Shown here in pieces: positions 41,966-50,856 of a DNA stretch of 64,000 bases; position 1 is the stretch's first letter, and every line of letters begins with the position of its first letter. The DNA comes from DTU053 sp012520115 (lineage in GTDB: Bacteria > Bacillota > Clostridia > Oscillospirales > Acutalibacteraceae), in the NCBI GenBank assembly GCA_050953725.1, contig JBMNNB010000001.1:1145580-1209579 (forward strand). Direction: 5' to 3'. A model generated the notes under the pieces. It was given only the letters and a program-made list of their open reading frames with translations, did no database searches and had not been told where the DNA came from. Position numbers and translations under genes: made by a program.

Positions 41966-44515
41966 TTAAATTATGTCAGCGGTTTCTGTCTCTTCGGCTT
42001 CGTCGCCGAGGCTGTCGGGCTGCAGGGCGTTCATTTCAAGCCACTGAGCCTTTGTCATAAGCACCTTCCTGGGCTTGCTGCCCTCATGGGGGCCGACTAT
42101 GCCTCGCTCTTCAAGCTCGTCCATCATTCTGCCGGCCTTTGCAAAGCCGAGGCTCAGCTTTCTTTGAAGTGCGGAAATGGAGGCCTTATCGGGATTCGAT
42201 ATTACAAACTCCGCCGCCTTCATAAGCAGGTCCTTTGTGGAATCGTCAAGGCTGTCAGAGGAGTCGGAGCCGGGCTTCTTTTTCTCCTGTGCCGCCTGAC
42301 GCTCAATCTCGCTTGCGACATCCTCATCATAGTTGCTCTCGCCCTGCTTCTTGGTGAACTCGACCACCTGCTCGATTTCCTTATCGGACAGGTAGCAGCC
42401 CTGTATTCTTATGGGCTTGGGCGCTCCGACGGGGCAGAACAGCATATCGCCGAGGCCTAAGAGCTTTTCCGCTCCTGCGGAGTCGATTATCGTTCTCGAG
42501 TCAATCTGTGAGGATACGGACAGGGCTATGCGGCTGGGGATATTGGCCTTAATCAGTCCCGTAATGACATCGACAGAGGGGCGCTGTGTTGCGACTACAA
42601 GGTGTATGCCTGCGGCTCTTGCCATCTGGGCAAGGCGCATAATCGAGTCCTCGACCTCGGAGGGGGCAACCGCCATGAGGTCGGAAAGCTCGTCTATGAC
42701 TATTACTATCTGAGGCATTTTCTGCAGCTCGTCGTCAGTCTGGCAAAGGGTATTGTATGCTTTAATGTCCCTTACGCCGTTGTCGTTAAGGCGCTTATAG
42801 CGGTCTATCATTTCCTTGACCGCCCAGCCTAAGGCGCCGGAGGCCTTTCTCGGGTCGGAGACAACGGGTACAAGCAGGTGCGGTATGCCGTTGTAGACGG
42901 AGAACTCGACCTGCTTCGGGTCAATGAGCAGGAGCTTTACTTCATCCGGCGTGGCGTTGTAAAGCAGGCTGACAATCATGGCGTTGAGGGCAACGGACTT
43001 GCCGGAGCCTGTGGTGCCGGCTATGAGCAGGTGGGGCATTTTAGCAAGGTCAGCACATACGGGTACGCCCGAAATGTCCTTGCCTAAGGCTACCTTTAAG
43101 AGGCTCTTGTTCTTTCTGTAATTATCGCTGTCGATAATGGAGCGTATGGGAACGGTGATTCTGCCGCTGTTGGGAATCTCTATGCCTATGGCAGATTTAT
43201 TGGGTATGGGCGCTTCGATTCTGACACCTGCGGGAGCGGCAAGGTGCAGCGCAAGGTCCTCAGCAAGGCTTGTGAACCTGCTGATTTTAACTCCCGGTGC
43301 CGGGGCGACCTCGTATCTCGTGACGGAGGGGCCGGGGACAATGTTTATAAGTGAAGCTTCAACATTAAAGCTCCTTAAAGCTCTTATCAGCTTTTCGCCG
43401 TTGGCCTGAAGCTCTGCGGAAGTCTGAGAGGCCTGCTGACCTTTGGGCAGATTCAACAGGTTTACGGGCGGCAGAACATAGGCCTTTTCGGGCTTATTTT
43501 CTATTTCAATTACGGGGTCAAGGGCAAAGATTTTTTCCTCCCGCTCCTTTGTCTTGTCTTCCTTAACTTCATCAAAGACCGATTTCGGCTTTTCCTTAGG
43601 CGGCTCGGCCGTGCGTTTTCTGGCGAGAGCCTCCTCCCTGTCGAGGGGGATATCAATGATTACGGCTTTTTCCTGGCTTTCTCCTGTGTTGTCAAAGACA
43701 TTCGGGTAACCGGACACGGGGGGAGTTTCCTTCTCGTCGTCAAATGCGGAAGGCTCTGCTGCCGGAGGCGGGCCTAAGTCCACATCAGGCTCAAACCTCG
43801 GCCTGTTCTTGATTTCCTCAATCTTTTCGGTGGAGATTTCGGCGACCTTTTTGACCGGCTTGCCGACTGTTTTAAAGAGCTTATTGAGGGTTGTCCCGCT
43901 CACAAGCATGAATAATACGAAGATTGTAAGTAAGGAGATGACGACTGCGGGGGCCTTGCTGTCGGCGATGCTTATTAGCAGGCCGCCTAAGATTGCGCCG
44001 AAAAAGCCGCTGCCGCTCATGCTGCCGTAATCGGCAAAGAGCTTGTACTGCGCCTTTGCGTCGTTTAGTACCTCAAAGGGCGGCTCGGCCCTTGAAATGA
44101 ATATAAGGGCGCTTATGAACAATATAGTGACAAAGAATGAAGCCGCACCGGTGATTATGGCGGTTCTCCGCTTGTTTAAGGTAAGCATGACGGATAAGTA
44201 AATCAGCGCCAGGGGGTATAAGAAGGAGGAGAAGCCGAGTAAACCGAAGCGGATTTCACGCATCTTAGTCCAGATTGTATCCGGGCCGCCTTTAAAAATG
44301 CTCAGCACCAAAAGAAAAATGGCGAGAGCAAACAGAATAATCGCCCAGAACTGTCCGTTCAGATATAGAGGGGAATACTCGTCATAGGGGGCAACGTTTT
44401 TAGAGGGATTGCCCTTTGTATTCTTTCTCTGTCCGCCCGTCGTGCCGCTTTTCGGCCTGCCGCTTGAGGCTGGCGGCCTTTTTGATGACGCATTATTCTT
44501 TTTTGTTTCAGCCAT
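41966..44515 (-). CDS. ftsK: FtsK/SpoIIIE DNA translocase
   Basis: 849 aa. Four membrane segments in the first 210 residues, an acidic/Pro-rich linker (about 230-350), the alpha and beta motor domains with Walker A LIAGTTGSGKSVALN and Walker B IVIVIDELSDLM, and a C-terminal winged-helix gamma domain (ISALQRKLSLGFAKAGRMMDELEERGIV). Pumps chromosomal DNA across the division or sporulation septum. Its upstream neighbours are uppP and tepA; tepA next to spoIIIE is also seen in Bacillus. Confidence 0.95.
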   Translation of the reverse strand: MAETKKNNASSKRPPASSGRPKSGTTGGQRKNTKGNPSKNVAPYDEYSPLYLNGQFWAIILFALAIFLLVLSIFKGGPDTIWTKMREIRFGLLGFSSFLYPLALIYLSVMLTLNKRRTAIITGAASFFVTILFISALIFISRAEPPFEVLNDAKAQYKLFADYGSMSGSGFFGAILGGLLISIADSKAPAVVISLLTIFVLFMLVSGTTLNKLFKTVGKPVKKVAEISTEKIEEIKNRPRFEPDVDLGPPPAAEPSAFDDEKETPPVSGYPNVFDNTGESQEKAVIIDIPLDREEALARKRTAEPPKEKPKSVFDEVKEDKTKEREEKIFALDPVIEIENKPEKAYVLPPVNLLNLPKGQQASQTSAELQANGEKLIRALRSFNVEASLINIVPGPSVTRYEVAPAPGVKISRFTSLAEDLALHLAAPAGVRIEAPIPNKSAIGIEIPNSGRITVPIRSIIDSDNYRKNKSLLKVALGKDISGVPVCADLAKMPHLLIAGTTGSGKSVALNAMIVSLLYNATPDEVKLLLIDPKQVEFSVYNGIPHLLVPVVSDPRKASGALGWAVKEMIDRYKRLNDNGVRDIKAYNTLCQTDDELQKMPQIVIVIDELSDLMAVAPSEVEDSIMRLAQMARAAGIHLVVATQRPSVDVITGLIKANIPSRIALSVSSQIDSRTIIDSAGAEKLLGLGDMLFCPVGAPKPIRIQGCYLSDKEIEQVVEFTKKQGESNYDEDVASEIERQAAQEKKKPGSDSSDSLDDSTKDLLMKAAEFVISNPDKASISALQRKLSLGFAKAGRMMDELEERGIVGPHEGSKPRKVLMTKAQWLEMNALQPDSLGDEAEETETADII

Positions 44516-44554
44516 AATGCTTCTGTCCTTTCCTGCTTTTAAACAACTTTGCTT

Positions 44555-45418
44555 TTATAATACCTCGATGAAACTTACGACTATCGCAAAGACGCCGACT
44601 GCGGCGCAGTAATAGCCGAAGTACTTGAACATATCCTTTTTAAGTAAGAACTGAATTGCCTTGATAGCCGCAACGCCGACTGCGGCGGCTGTTATCATGC
44701 CCGCAATGGCGGCTACGGGGTTTAATTCACTGCCCGTGCTGATTGCGTCCTTGATTTCAACCGCATTTGCCGCAAGGATTGCGGGTATGCCCAGAATGAA
44801 CGAATATTTGACCATGTACTCCCTTGAAAGTCCGAAGATAAGGCCTGTGGAGATTGTGCTGCCGGACCTCGAAATTCCCGGGAAGGCGGCGGCGACAAGC
44901 TGTGCTATGCCGATTCCGAGTGCGCTTTTGGGTGAAATCTTGCGCTCTGAGAGTTTGTTCTTTGCCATCCATGAGCCTGCTATCAAAAGAACGGCTGTCA
45001 ATAGGAAGCATACGCCCTCAGCAAGAATGCTGTTGTCTGTGGAGAAAACCTTCAGCTTATCCATTACACGCATATCCCCCGGCAGCGGTATGAGCAGAAC
45101 CAGAAGAGGGACGCAGGATATTACAAACATGAACAGCATTGTTCTGGCTTCGGACATATTCTTAAAACTGAACTTGCCCGTTAAGACGTCCTTTACAAGC
45201 TTAAAGCATTCGAGGAAGATTTCTAAGATTGTTTTGTAGAAAACTATGAAAACCGCAAGCAGTGTGCCGATATGTAAAAGGACTGTAAGCAGAAGCGATT
45301 CCTCGCCGGTTGAGCCTAAAAAGTACTGAAAAAGTGACAGGTGACCGCTGCTTGAGATAGGCAAAAACTCGGTAATGCCCTGAACAATGCCGAGCAGTAT
45401 TGATTTAATGATTTCCAT
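44555..45418 (-). CDS. uppP: Undecaprenyl-diphosphatase
   Basis: 287 aa, about eight membrane segments. Motifs GIVQGITEFLPISSSGHL at the N-terminus and AFPGISRSGSTI in the second half carry the catalytic Glu, Ser, Arg and His. Recycles undecaprenyl pyrophosphate to the monophosphate carrier at the membrane. The start at 45418 is chosen because the protein then begins MEIIKSILLGIVQG as in the family; AAAGG lies upstream. Confidence 0.95.
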   Translation of the reverse strand: MEIIKSILLGIVQGITEFLPISSSGHLSLFQYFLGSTGEESLLLTVLLHIGTLLAVFIVFYKTILEIFLECFKLVKDVLTGKFSFKNMSEARTMLFMFVISCVPLLVLLIPLPGDMRVMDKLKVFSTDNSILAEGVCFLLTAVLLIAGSWMAKNKLSERKISPKSALGIGIAQLVAAAFPGISRSGSTISTGLIFGLSREYMVKYSFILGIPAILAANAVEIKDAISTGSELNPVAAIAGMITAAAVGVAAIKAIQFLLKKDMFKYFGYYCAAVGVFAIVVSFIEVL

Positions 45419-45475
45419 ATTAAGCTGACCTTTCAAAATAGATTTACTAATATGTATGTGCGAAAACCGCACTTT

Positions 45476-46327
45476 TTACTCTTGTTTCGGATTAGCTTCG
45501 CTTTTTTGCGCCTCCTTATTTTCGTCGCTGTTTTCTTCGGGTTTACTTTCCTCTTTCGCCTCTTGAGCCTTTTGCTCCTCAATCATATTATAAAGCTCTG
45601 CGAGGGCTGTGGAAAGGCTGCCGAGGGAGTCTATAAGCCCTTCGTTTACGGCCTGTTCGCCGTTGAGAATGGTGCCCACGTCCATAACAAGCTCGCCGGA
45701 TGTGAGCATAAGCTCCCTGAACCTGTCGGCGGGCATATTTGAGTTATCGGCGACGAATTTAACGATTCGCTCCTGTATGCTCTGGAAATATGCGAAGGTC
45801 TGCTCCACTCCGAGGACAAGGCCGTTCATCCTGACCGGGTGAATCGTCATGGTCGCCGTGGGCGCAATGAAGGAACGCTTTGCCGCAACGGCAAGGGGAA
45901 CGCCTATTGAGTGACCGCCGCCCAAAACAAGGGACACGGCGGGCTTTTTCATGCCCGCTATCAGCTCCGCTATTGCAAGACCCGCCTCTATATCGCCGCC
46001 GACGGTGTTTAATATGATTATAAGCCCGTCGATTTCACGGCTTTCCTCCACCGCTACGATTTGCGGAATTACATGCTCGTACTTTGTTGTCTTTGTCTGA
46101 GCAGGCAGGGTGTAATGCCCTTCTATTTGTCCGATTATTGTAAGGCAATGGATAAGCCTGCCCTCTTTGTTGACCGTGACGGTGCCCGATTCCTTTATTA
46201 ATTCGTTGGTTTCCTCCGGGGTCTGATTTGACTCGTCATCGCCCTTTATCTCAGGCAAAATGGGCGACGGTGCGGGAGTCGTAAAGTCACCGTCAGAAGC
46301 AGCAAAAGACGATTTTTCAAATATCAT
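45476..46327 (-). CDS. tepA: ClpP-like serine protease TepA/YmfB type
   Basis: 283 aa. The ClpP/crotonase-fold core (about 60-240) has the nucleophile Ser in GGGHSIGVPLA and the His in TIHPVRM. Both ends are extended: an acidic Pro-rich N-terminus and a Glu/Lys-rich tail. TepA of Bacillus lies beside spoIIIE and has been linked to protein export and spore SASP processing. Here it precedes uppP and ftsK. It may form a ring, but no Clp ATPase motif is needed or seen. Confidence 0.85.
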   Translation of the reverse strand: MIFEKSSFAASDGDFTTPAPSPILPEIKGDDESNQTPEETNELIKESGTVTVNKEGRLIHCLTIIGQIEGHYTLPAQTKTTKYEHVIPQIVAVEESREIDGLIIILNTVGGDIEAGLAIAELIAGMKKPAVSLVLGGGHSIGVPLAVAAKRSFIAPTATMTIHPVRMNGLVLGVEQTFAYFQSIQERIVKFVADNSNMPADRFRELMLTSGELVMDVGTILNGEQAVNEGLIDSLGSLSTALAELYNMIEEQKAQEAKEESKPEENSDENKEAQKSEANPKQE

Positions 46328-46581
46328 TTATATCCCTCCGTCAATCTATTTTGCCCGTTTTGATAAAAAGTATTAGCAAAATCGGCAAAGAAACGGAGGG
46401 TGAAATCTGTTCAGGAAGAAAAATACATGCAGATTCAGGTTAATTGTAGCATTTAACAAATCAATCGGCAACCGTAATTTAATCTTTCTGACTTGCTAAG
46501 ATTAGTATTTAAGGTTATAATTACAAAAAACAACAAAACCTCTTTTTTTATATTTAGTTTTTCAAAGGCAAGGATATTTAT

Positions 46582-47529
46582 ATGTCTATAAAGCATAATG
46601 AATTTATTTTCCCCTCGTCCTCCGGGCTCGGAGATATTTTCGCCCAGAGCTTTGAGCTGAATAATACGAGCGAAACTAAGGGAGTTTTTCAGCTTGTCCA
46701 CAGCATAGCGGAGCATTCCGACAGGTATAAGGAATTCGCCGTATTCTTATGCTCGAGGGGCTACGCCGTGTTTGCCCACGACCATATAGGTCACGGCAGG
46801 TCGGTTTTGTCCGATGAGGCTAAGGGCTCCTTCGGCGACAGCGGCAGCTCCACTTTAATTGCGGACACCTATGAGCTGACGAGGCTTATAAACGCCAAAT
46901 ATGCGGGGCTGCCGATTTTTATGTACGGGCAGGGCTTCGGCTCCTTTATTGCGAGGGAATACTGCAACGCCCATAAATATGACCTGCAGGGCTGCGTTTT
47001 CTGCGGCACCGGCAGCGCCCACCCCTATGTGTCCGTGGGCAGGGCCGCCGCAAGGATTCTGTCGGAAAAGAACGGCGGCGATTACCGCTCGGAGTTTTTA
47101 AACAACCTGATTTTAGGCTCTAACAACAAAAAGTGTAAGCCCTGCAAGACCAATTTCGACTGGCTGAGTACCTCCGAGGAGGATGTGGAAAGGTTTATAA
47201 ACGACCCGCTCTGCTGCCCCGAGGGGCTGACCGTTTCCGCTTATGCCGACATTCTCTCACTTGTGCAGAGGGTCAACACAAAGGACTGGTATAAGAGCGT
47301 GCCCAAAGACCTTAATCTGCTGCTCATTTCCGGCACCGAGGACCCAATCGGAAATTACGGCAAGGGGGCAAAGGAGGTCTTTGAAAAGCTTCAGGCTGCG
47401 GGACACAAGAACACCGTGCTGAAGCTGTATGAGGGCTGCAGGAACGAGCTTATTCACGAGTGCGGCAAGTACTCAATCTTTGACGATATTGCGGACTGGG
47501 CTGATTCGGCTATAGAGTCCGAAAAATAA
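46582..47529 (+). CDS. Alpha/beta-hydrolase fold protein with lost catalytic residues
   Basis: 315 aa, monoacylglycerol lipase/lysophospholipase family by overall sequence (VHSIAEHSDRYKEFAVFLCSRGYAVFAHDHIGHGRS). The nucleophile elbow reads YGQGFGS, so the GxSxG Ser is Gly118. The catalytic His position (family RHE) reads CRNELIHE, Asn288. The oxyanion HG is HS. The acid Asp in GTEDPIG is kept. The protein should not hydrolyse esters by the usual route. A ribosome site precedes ATG 46582. It is monocistronic. Confidence 0.75.
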   Translation: MSIKHNEFIFPSSSGLGDIFAQSFELNNTSETKGVFQLVHSIAEHSDRYKEFAVFLCSRGYAVFAHDHIGHGRSVLSDEAKGSFGDSGSSTLIADTYELTRLINAKYAGLPIFMYGQGFGSFIAREYCNAHKYDLQGCVFCGTGSAHPYVSVGRAAARILSEKNGGDYRSEFLNNLILGSNNKKCKPCKTNFDWLSTSEEDVERFINDPLCCPEGLTVSAYADILSLVQRVNTKDWYKSVPKDLNLLLISGTEDPIGNYGKGAKEVFEKLQAAGHKNTVLKLYEGCRNELIHECGKYSIFDDIADWADSAIESEK

Positions 47530-47544
47530 AACTTAACATTACAA

Positions 47545-47570
47545 AAAGCTCTCATTTTCATGAGAGCTTT
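47545..47570. terminator. Bidirectional terminator
   Basis: AAAGCTCTCAT-tttc-ATGAGAGCTTT between two convergent genes, followed by TATTGTT on plus and TTGT on minus. Confidence 0.8.
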
Positions 47571-47586
47571 TATTGTTATTGTGTGA

Positions 47587-48906
47587 TTAATGATACTTGG
47601 GAAGCCAGTCGCCGTGAGCCTCGATAAGGTCGTCGCACATCTTTACGATGTCGTCGATTGAAAGCTCTGAGGAGCAGTGCGGGTCAAGCATGGCTGCCTG
47701 ATAGATATGCTCCTTCTTGCGTGTGACGGCTGCCTCGATTGTAAGCAGCTGAACATTTATCATTGTCATGTTCATTGCGGCAAGCTGAACGGGCAGGTCG
47801 GGCTGTATGCAGGGCTGTACGCCGTACTTGTTTACAAGGCAGGCGACCTCTACGCAGGCCTCCTTGGGAAGGTTATTGATAAGACCCTGATTGAGAACGT
47901 TGCCGCCGATTTTGAACGGTACGTCGGTCATCATTGCGTTCATGATTCCCGAAGCATACTCGCCTGTTTTCTTGTGGCTTACATCGTCGTTAAGATACTT
48001 GACCTTGTTGTCCTTCCAGCGTGCAATCTGGTTTATGCAGCGGCGGGGATATTCGTCAAGGGGAATGTTATAACGCTCGATAAGCTCGGGGTACTTGGAC
48101 TTGATGAAGAAGTTGTTGTACTCTGCGTTATGCTCGCTGGACTCGGTGCAGTAATAGCCGAATCTTCTGATATATTCATATCTGGTAAGGTCGCGGTGGT
48201 CCGTTACGCCGCTTTCAAGAACCTCAATGGCCCTCTTTCTGATTTCGGGATAGAGGTCGGTTCCGTCGGCGTCATATATCTCAAGCAGCCAGCCCATGTG
48301 GTTGACGCCTGCGATTCTCTCCTTAATGGGCTCGTTAAACTCGATGCCGAGGGCTTTCAGAATGCCCCTTGAGCAGCCCTGAACACTGTGGCAAAGACCT
48401 ACGGTCTTAACGCCTGTGTATCTGAGCATGAAGCCTGTGAGCATGGACATGGGGTTGGTATAGTTAAGGAACCATGCGTTCGGGCAGACCTCCTCCATAT
48501 CGTCGGCGAAGTCCTTCAAAACGGGGATAGTTCTTAAAGCCCTGAAGATGCCGCCGATACCGGTTGTGTCAGCTATTGTCTGACGAAGGCCGTATTTCTT
48601 GGGAACCTCAAAGTCAATAATCGTGCAGGGGTCATAAAGACCTACCTGAATTGCGTTTACTACAAAGTCAGCGCCTCTGAGGGCTTCCTTTCTGTTTTCA
48701 ACGCCGAGGTACTTCTTTATGGTTGCTCTGTTGTTATTGATGTTTCTATTCAAGGCTGTGCACATTATGTATGACTCTTCAAGCCTTTCGCCGTCGATGT
48801 CATAAAGAGCGATCTCAGCATCCCAGAGGGATTCGGTAAGCATTACGTCGCCGATAACATTTTTTGCGAACACTGTGCTGCCTGCGCCCATAAAGGTCAG
48901 TTTCAT
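47587..48906 (-). CDS. GH4 glycosidase (alpha-galactosidase/alpha-glucosidase)
   Basis: 439 aa. The NAD+-binding N-terminus is KLTFMGAGSTVFAKNVIGD; the metal-site motif is GLCHSVQG (Cys-His-Ser) with NYTNPMSMLT just before. Family 4 uses NAD+ and Mn2+ in a redox elimination mechanism. The CHS triplet and the length fit the MelA alpha-galactosidase and AglA alpha-glucosidase branch. Intracellular, monocistronic, with its own promoter; an MFS/GPH symporter elsewhere in the window could supply substrate. Confidence 0.85.
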   Translation of the reverse strand: MKLTFMGAGSTVFAKNVIGDVMLTESLWDAEIALYDIDGERLEESYIMCTALNRNINNNRATIKKYLGVENRKEALRGADFVVNAIQVGLYDPCTIIDFEVPKKYGLRQTIADTTGIGGIFRALRTIPVLKDFADDMEEVCPNAWFLNYTNPMSMLTGFMLRYTGVKTVGLCHSVQGCSRGILKALGIEFNEPIKERIAGVNHMGWLLEIYDADGTDLYPEIRKRAIEVLESGVTDHRDLTRYEYIRRFGYYCTESSEHNAEYNNFFIKSKYPELIERYNIPLDEYPRRCINQIARWKDNKVKYLNDDVSHKKTGEYASGIMNAMMTDVPFKIGGNVLNQGLINNLPKEACVEVACLVNKYGVQPCIQPDLPVQLAAMNMTMINVQLLTIEAAVTRKKEHIYQAAMLDPHCSSELSIDDIVKMCDDLIEAHGDWLPKYH

Positions 48907-48952
48907 AAATAATTCATCCTTTCAATGCTTAAGGCTTATTCTTGCCTATTGA

Positions 48953-48982
48953 AGTATACAACGAAGCCCTTCTTGTTTTCAA
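48953..48982 (-). promoter_or_regulatory. GH4 gene promoter
   Basis: Minus strand TTGAAA (48977-48982), 18 bp, TATACT (48953-48958). Confidence 0.6.
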
Positions 48983-49045
48983 GACCTAAAAGCAATTTAA
49001 GGGCTAAACAGACGCAAATCAGAAGGCTGTATTGCGTATTGGGAA

Positions 49046-49606
49046 TTATGCGCCTGGGATTGTTCTCATGGCAAGTATCGTCTTTGTGATAAGCTCGTCA
49101 AGCTCCCAGCCGAGCATTGCCGCTCCCCTCTCTATGACCTCTCTGGAGCAGCCTGCGGCGAAGTTCAAGGTTTTGTACTTTTTCTTTACGGATTTAAGCT
49201 CCAAATCCTGCACGCTCTTTGAGGGGCGCATGATGGCGACGGCGCCGATTAAACCCGTAAGCTCGTCTACGGCATACAGCACCTTTTCCATTGTATGTAC
49301 AGGCTCGATGTCGACGGTAATCGCATAGCCGTGACTTGCGACGGCTCTGACAGCCTCCTCGCTGACATTGTGCTCTCTGAGAATCTCCTGAGCCTTTATG
49401 CAGTGCTCTTCCGGGTACATTTCAAAGTCAATGTCGTGCAAAAGGCCGACTATGCGCCAGAACTCCTCGTCCTCGGAGAAGCCCAGCTCCTTTGCAAAAT
49501 AGCCCATGACCGCTTCTACGATATAGGCGTGTTTTAAGTGAAATTCCTCTTTGTTGTATTCCTTAAGCAGCTCTTCTGCTCTTTCTCTTGTAATTCCTGC
49601 CTGCAA
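49046..49606 (-). CDS. HD-domain phosphohydrolase
   Basis: 186 aa. Metal ligands: His in FHLKHAYIVEAVM, HD in VGLLHDIDFE (about residues 56-57), His in VASHGY and Asp in AVDELTGLI, the full HD set. Substrate not predictable; the group includes nucleotidases and putative phosphodiesterases. Starts with TTG at 49606, 8 bp after GGGAG. It follows ridA by 18 bp, so the two are probably co-transcribed. Confidence 0.8.
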   Translation of the reverse strand: MQAGITRERAEELLKEYNKEEFHLKHAYIVEAVMGYFAKELGFSEDEEFWRIVGLLHDIDFEMYPEEHCIKAQEILREHNVSEEAVRAVASHGYAITVDIEPVHTMEKVLYAVDELTGLIGAVAIMRPSKSVQDLELKSVKKKYKTLNFAAGCSREVIERGAAMLGWELDELITKTILAMRTIPGA

Positions 49607-49624
49607 TTCAGTATCTCCCTTCTA

Positions 49625-49993
49625 TTAAAGCAAGGCTATTGCCTCTATTTCCACAAGTACATCCTTCGGTAAGCGGCTTACCTCCACGCAGGCACGAGCC
49701 GGCTTGTGGGGGAAGGCGTTTTCATACTGCGAGTTAAAATCCGCAAACATTGATAAGTCCTTTAAAAAGCAGGTGGTCTTTACGACATTCTGAATACTCG
49801 TACCTGCCGCCTCCAGGACTGAAGCAAGGTTCTTGATTGCCTGCTGCGCCTGTGCGTTTATCCCCTCCGGGATTTCTCCCGTGTCGGGAATGACGGGTAT
49901 CTGCCCAGAAACAAAGACCATGCCGTTTGCTGCAATTGCCTGTGAGTACGGGCCTATTGCCTTTGGTGCCTTATCGGTTGAAATCTCTTTCAT
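49625..49993 (-). CDS. ridA: RidA-family imine deaminase
   Basis: 122 aa, about the family norm. Landmarks AIGPYSQAI, FVSGQIP and the Arg of PARACVEVSRLP, which binds the substrate carboxylate, are present, and the C-terminal Glu in VEIEAIA. Clears reactive enamines and imines made by PLP enzymes such as threonine or cysteine lyases. Its position near MetY (a PLP enzyme) is functionally sensible. Lies between tcdA and the HD gene. Confidence 0.9.
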   Translation of the reverse strand: MKEISTDKAPKAIGPYSQAIAANGMVFVSGQIPVIPDTGEIPEGINAQAQQAIKNLASVLEAAGTSIQNVVKTTCFLKDLSMFADFNSQYENAFPHKPARACVEVSRLPKDVLVEIEAIALL

Positions 49994-50009
49994 GGCGTGC
50001 CTCCTATAT

Positions 50010-50804
50010 TTATTCTTTTGTATCGCTTGTCAAATCCTTTATGACCTCGCCTGCAATGATAAGCCCCGCAACAGAGGGCACAAAGGCGGTGCTGCCGGGA
50101 ATCGAGCGTCTTTCGGTGCATTTGCGCTCCGTTCCGGGCGGGCAGACGCAGTTTTTGCGGCAGGCCTCAAAGGGGTCTCTCGGTGTCAAGGGCTGCTCCT
50201 TTGAGTAGACAACTTTGAGCTTTTTTACGCCTCTTGCTTTAAGCTCACGTCTCATTACCCTTGCCAATGGGCAGACGGAGGTCTCATATATATCCGCCAC
50301 CTCAAACCTTGCAGGGTCAAGCTTATTGCCCGCTCCCATCGAGCTGATTATCGGAATGCCGAGCTCATATGCTCTTTCGCAAAGCTCCAGCTTCGCCGTT
50401 ACCGTGTCAATTGCGTCTATGATGTATGAATAGACCGACAGATCCACCTCGTCCGCATTTTCGGGCATATAGAACATCCTGCGGGTGTTTATCTTTAATT
50501 TCGGATTGATGTCGAGCATCCTCTCCTTTGCCACATCCACCTTGTATTTGCCGATTGTGCTTCTGAGCGCAAAAAGCTGACGATTAAGATTTGTCAGGCA
50601 AACCTTATCGTCGTCAAATATATCGACCTCGCCGACGCCGCTTCTGACTAAGGCTTCGAGGGCGAAGCTGCCCACTCCGCCGACGCCGAAAACGGCAATG
50701 CGGGAATTTTTCAGTTTTTCCATTGCTTCAGGGCCGAGCAGAAGCTCCGTCCTTGTAAATTGATCCAGATTTATCAACTCCGAAAAAAATTGGCGGAAAC
50801 TCAT
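50010..50804 (-). CDS. tcdA: tRNA threonylcarbamoyladenosine dehydratase (TcdA-like)
   Basis: E1-like ATPase that cyclises t6A37 to ct6A. Up to 264 aa. FSRTELLLG-like FTRTELLLGPEAMEKL, the nucleotide loop VFGVGGVGSFALEAL, DDDKVCLTNLNRQ and a C-terminal Cys group (CRKNCVCPPG). The true start is unclear: the first ATG (50804) lies in the loop of a terminator hairpin. A TTG (50777) or CTG (50768) after CGGAG would give a product starting near LDQFTRTE, as in homologues. Confidence 0.85.
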   Translation of the reverse strand: MSFRQFFSELINLDQFTRTELLLGPEAMEKLKNSRIAVFGVGGVGSFALEALVRSGVGEVDIFDDDKVCLTNLNRQLFALRSTIGKYKVDVAKERMLDINPKLKINTRRMFYMPENADEVDLSVYSYIIDAIDTVTAKLELCERAYELGIPIISSMGAGNKLDPARFEVADIYETSVCPLARVMRRELKARGVKKLKVVYSKEQPLTPRDPFEACRKNCVCPPGTERKCTERRSIPGSTAFVPSVAGLIIAGEVIKDLTSDTKE

Positions 50805-50818
50805 TTCGAGTCTCCGCC
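50792..50818 (-). terminator. metY terminator overlapping the tcdA 5' end
   Basis: GGCGGA-g-ACTC / GAGT-t-TCCGCC followed by AATTTTTTTC on the minus strand; 39 bp past the metY stop. A TTTTATTTT tract also follows it on the plus strand. Confidence 0.75.
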
Positions 50819-50856
50819 TTTTATTTTAATAAATACTTCCCGAATTATCAATAGAA

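Noticed and set aside
47677..48372. A 231-codon open frame antisense to the GH4 gene
   Set aside because: The GH4 protein on the minus strand is a full, motif-complete family member; the antisense frame has no ribosome site and is a codon-bias shadow. The same holds for long antisense frames inside the activase (39867-40451), uppP (44661-45239) and the 54736 gene (54745-55329).
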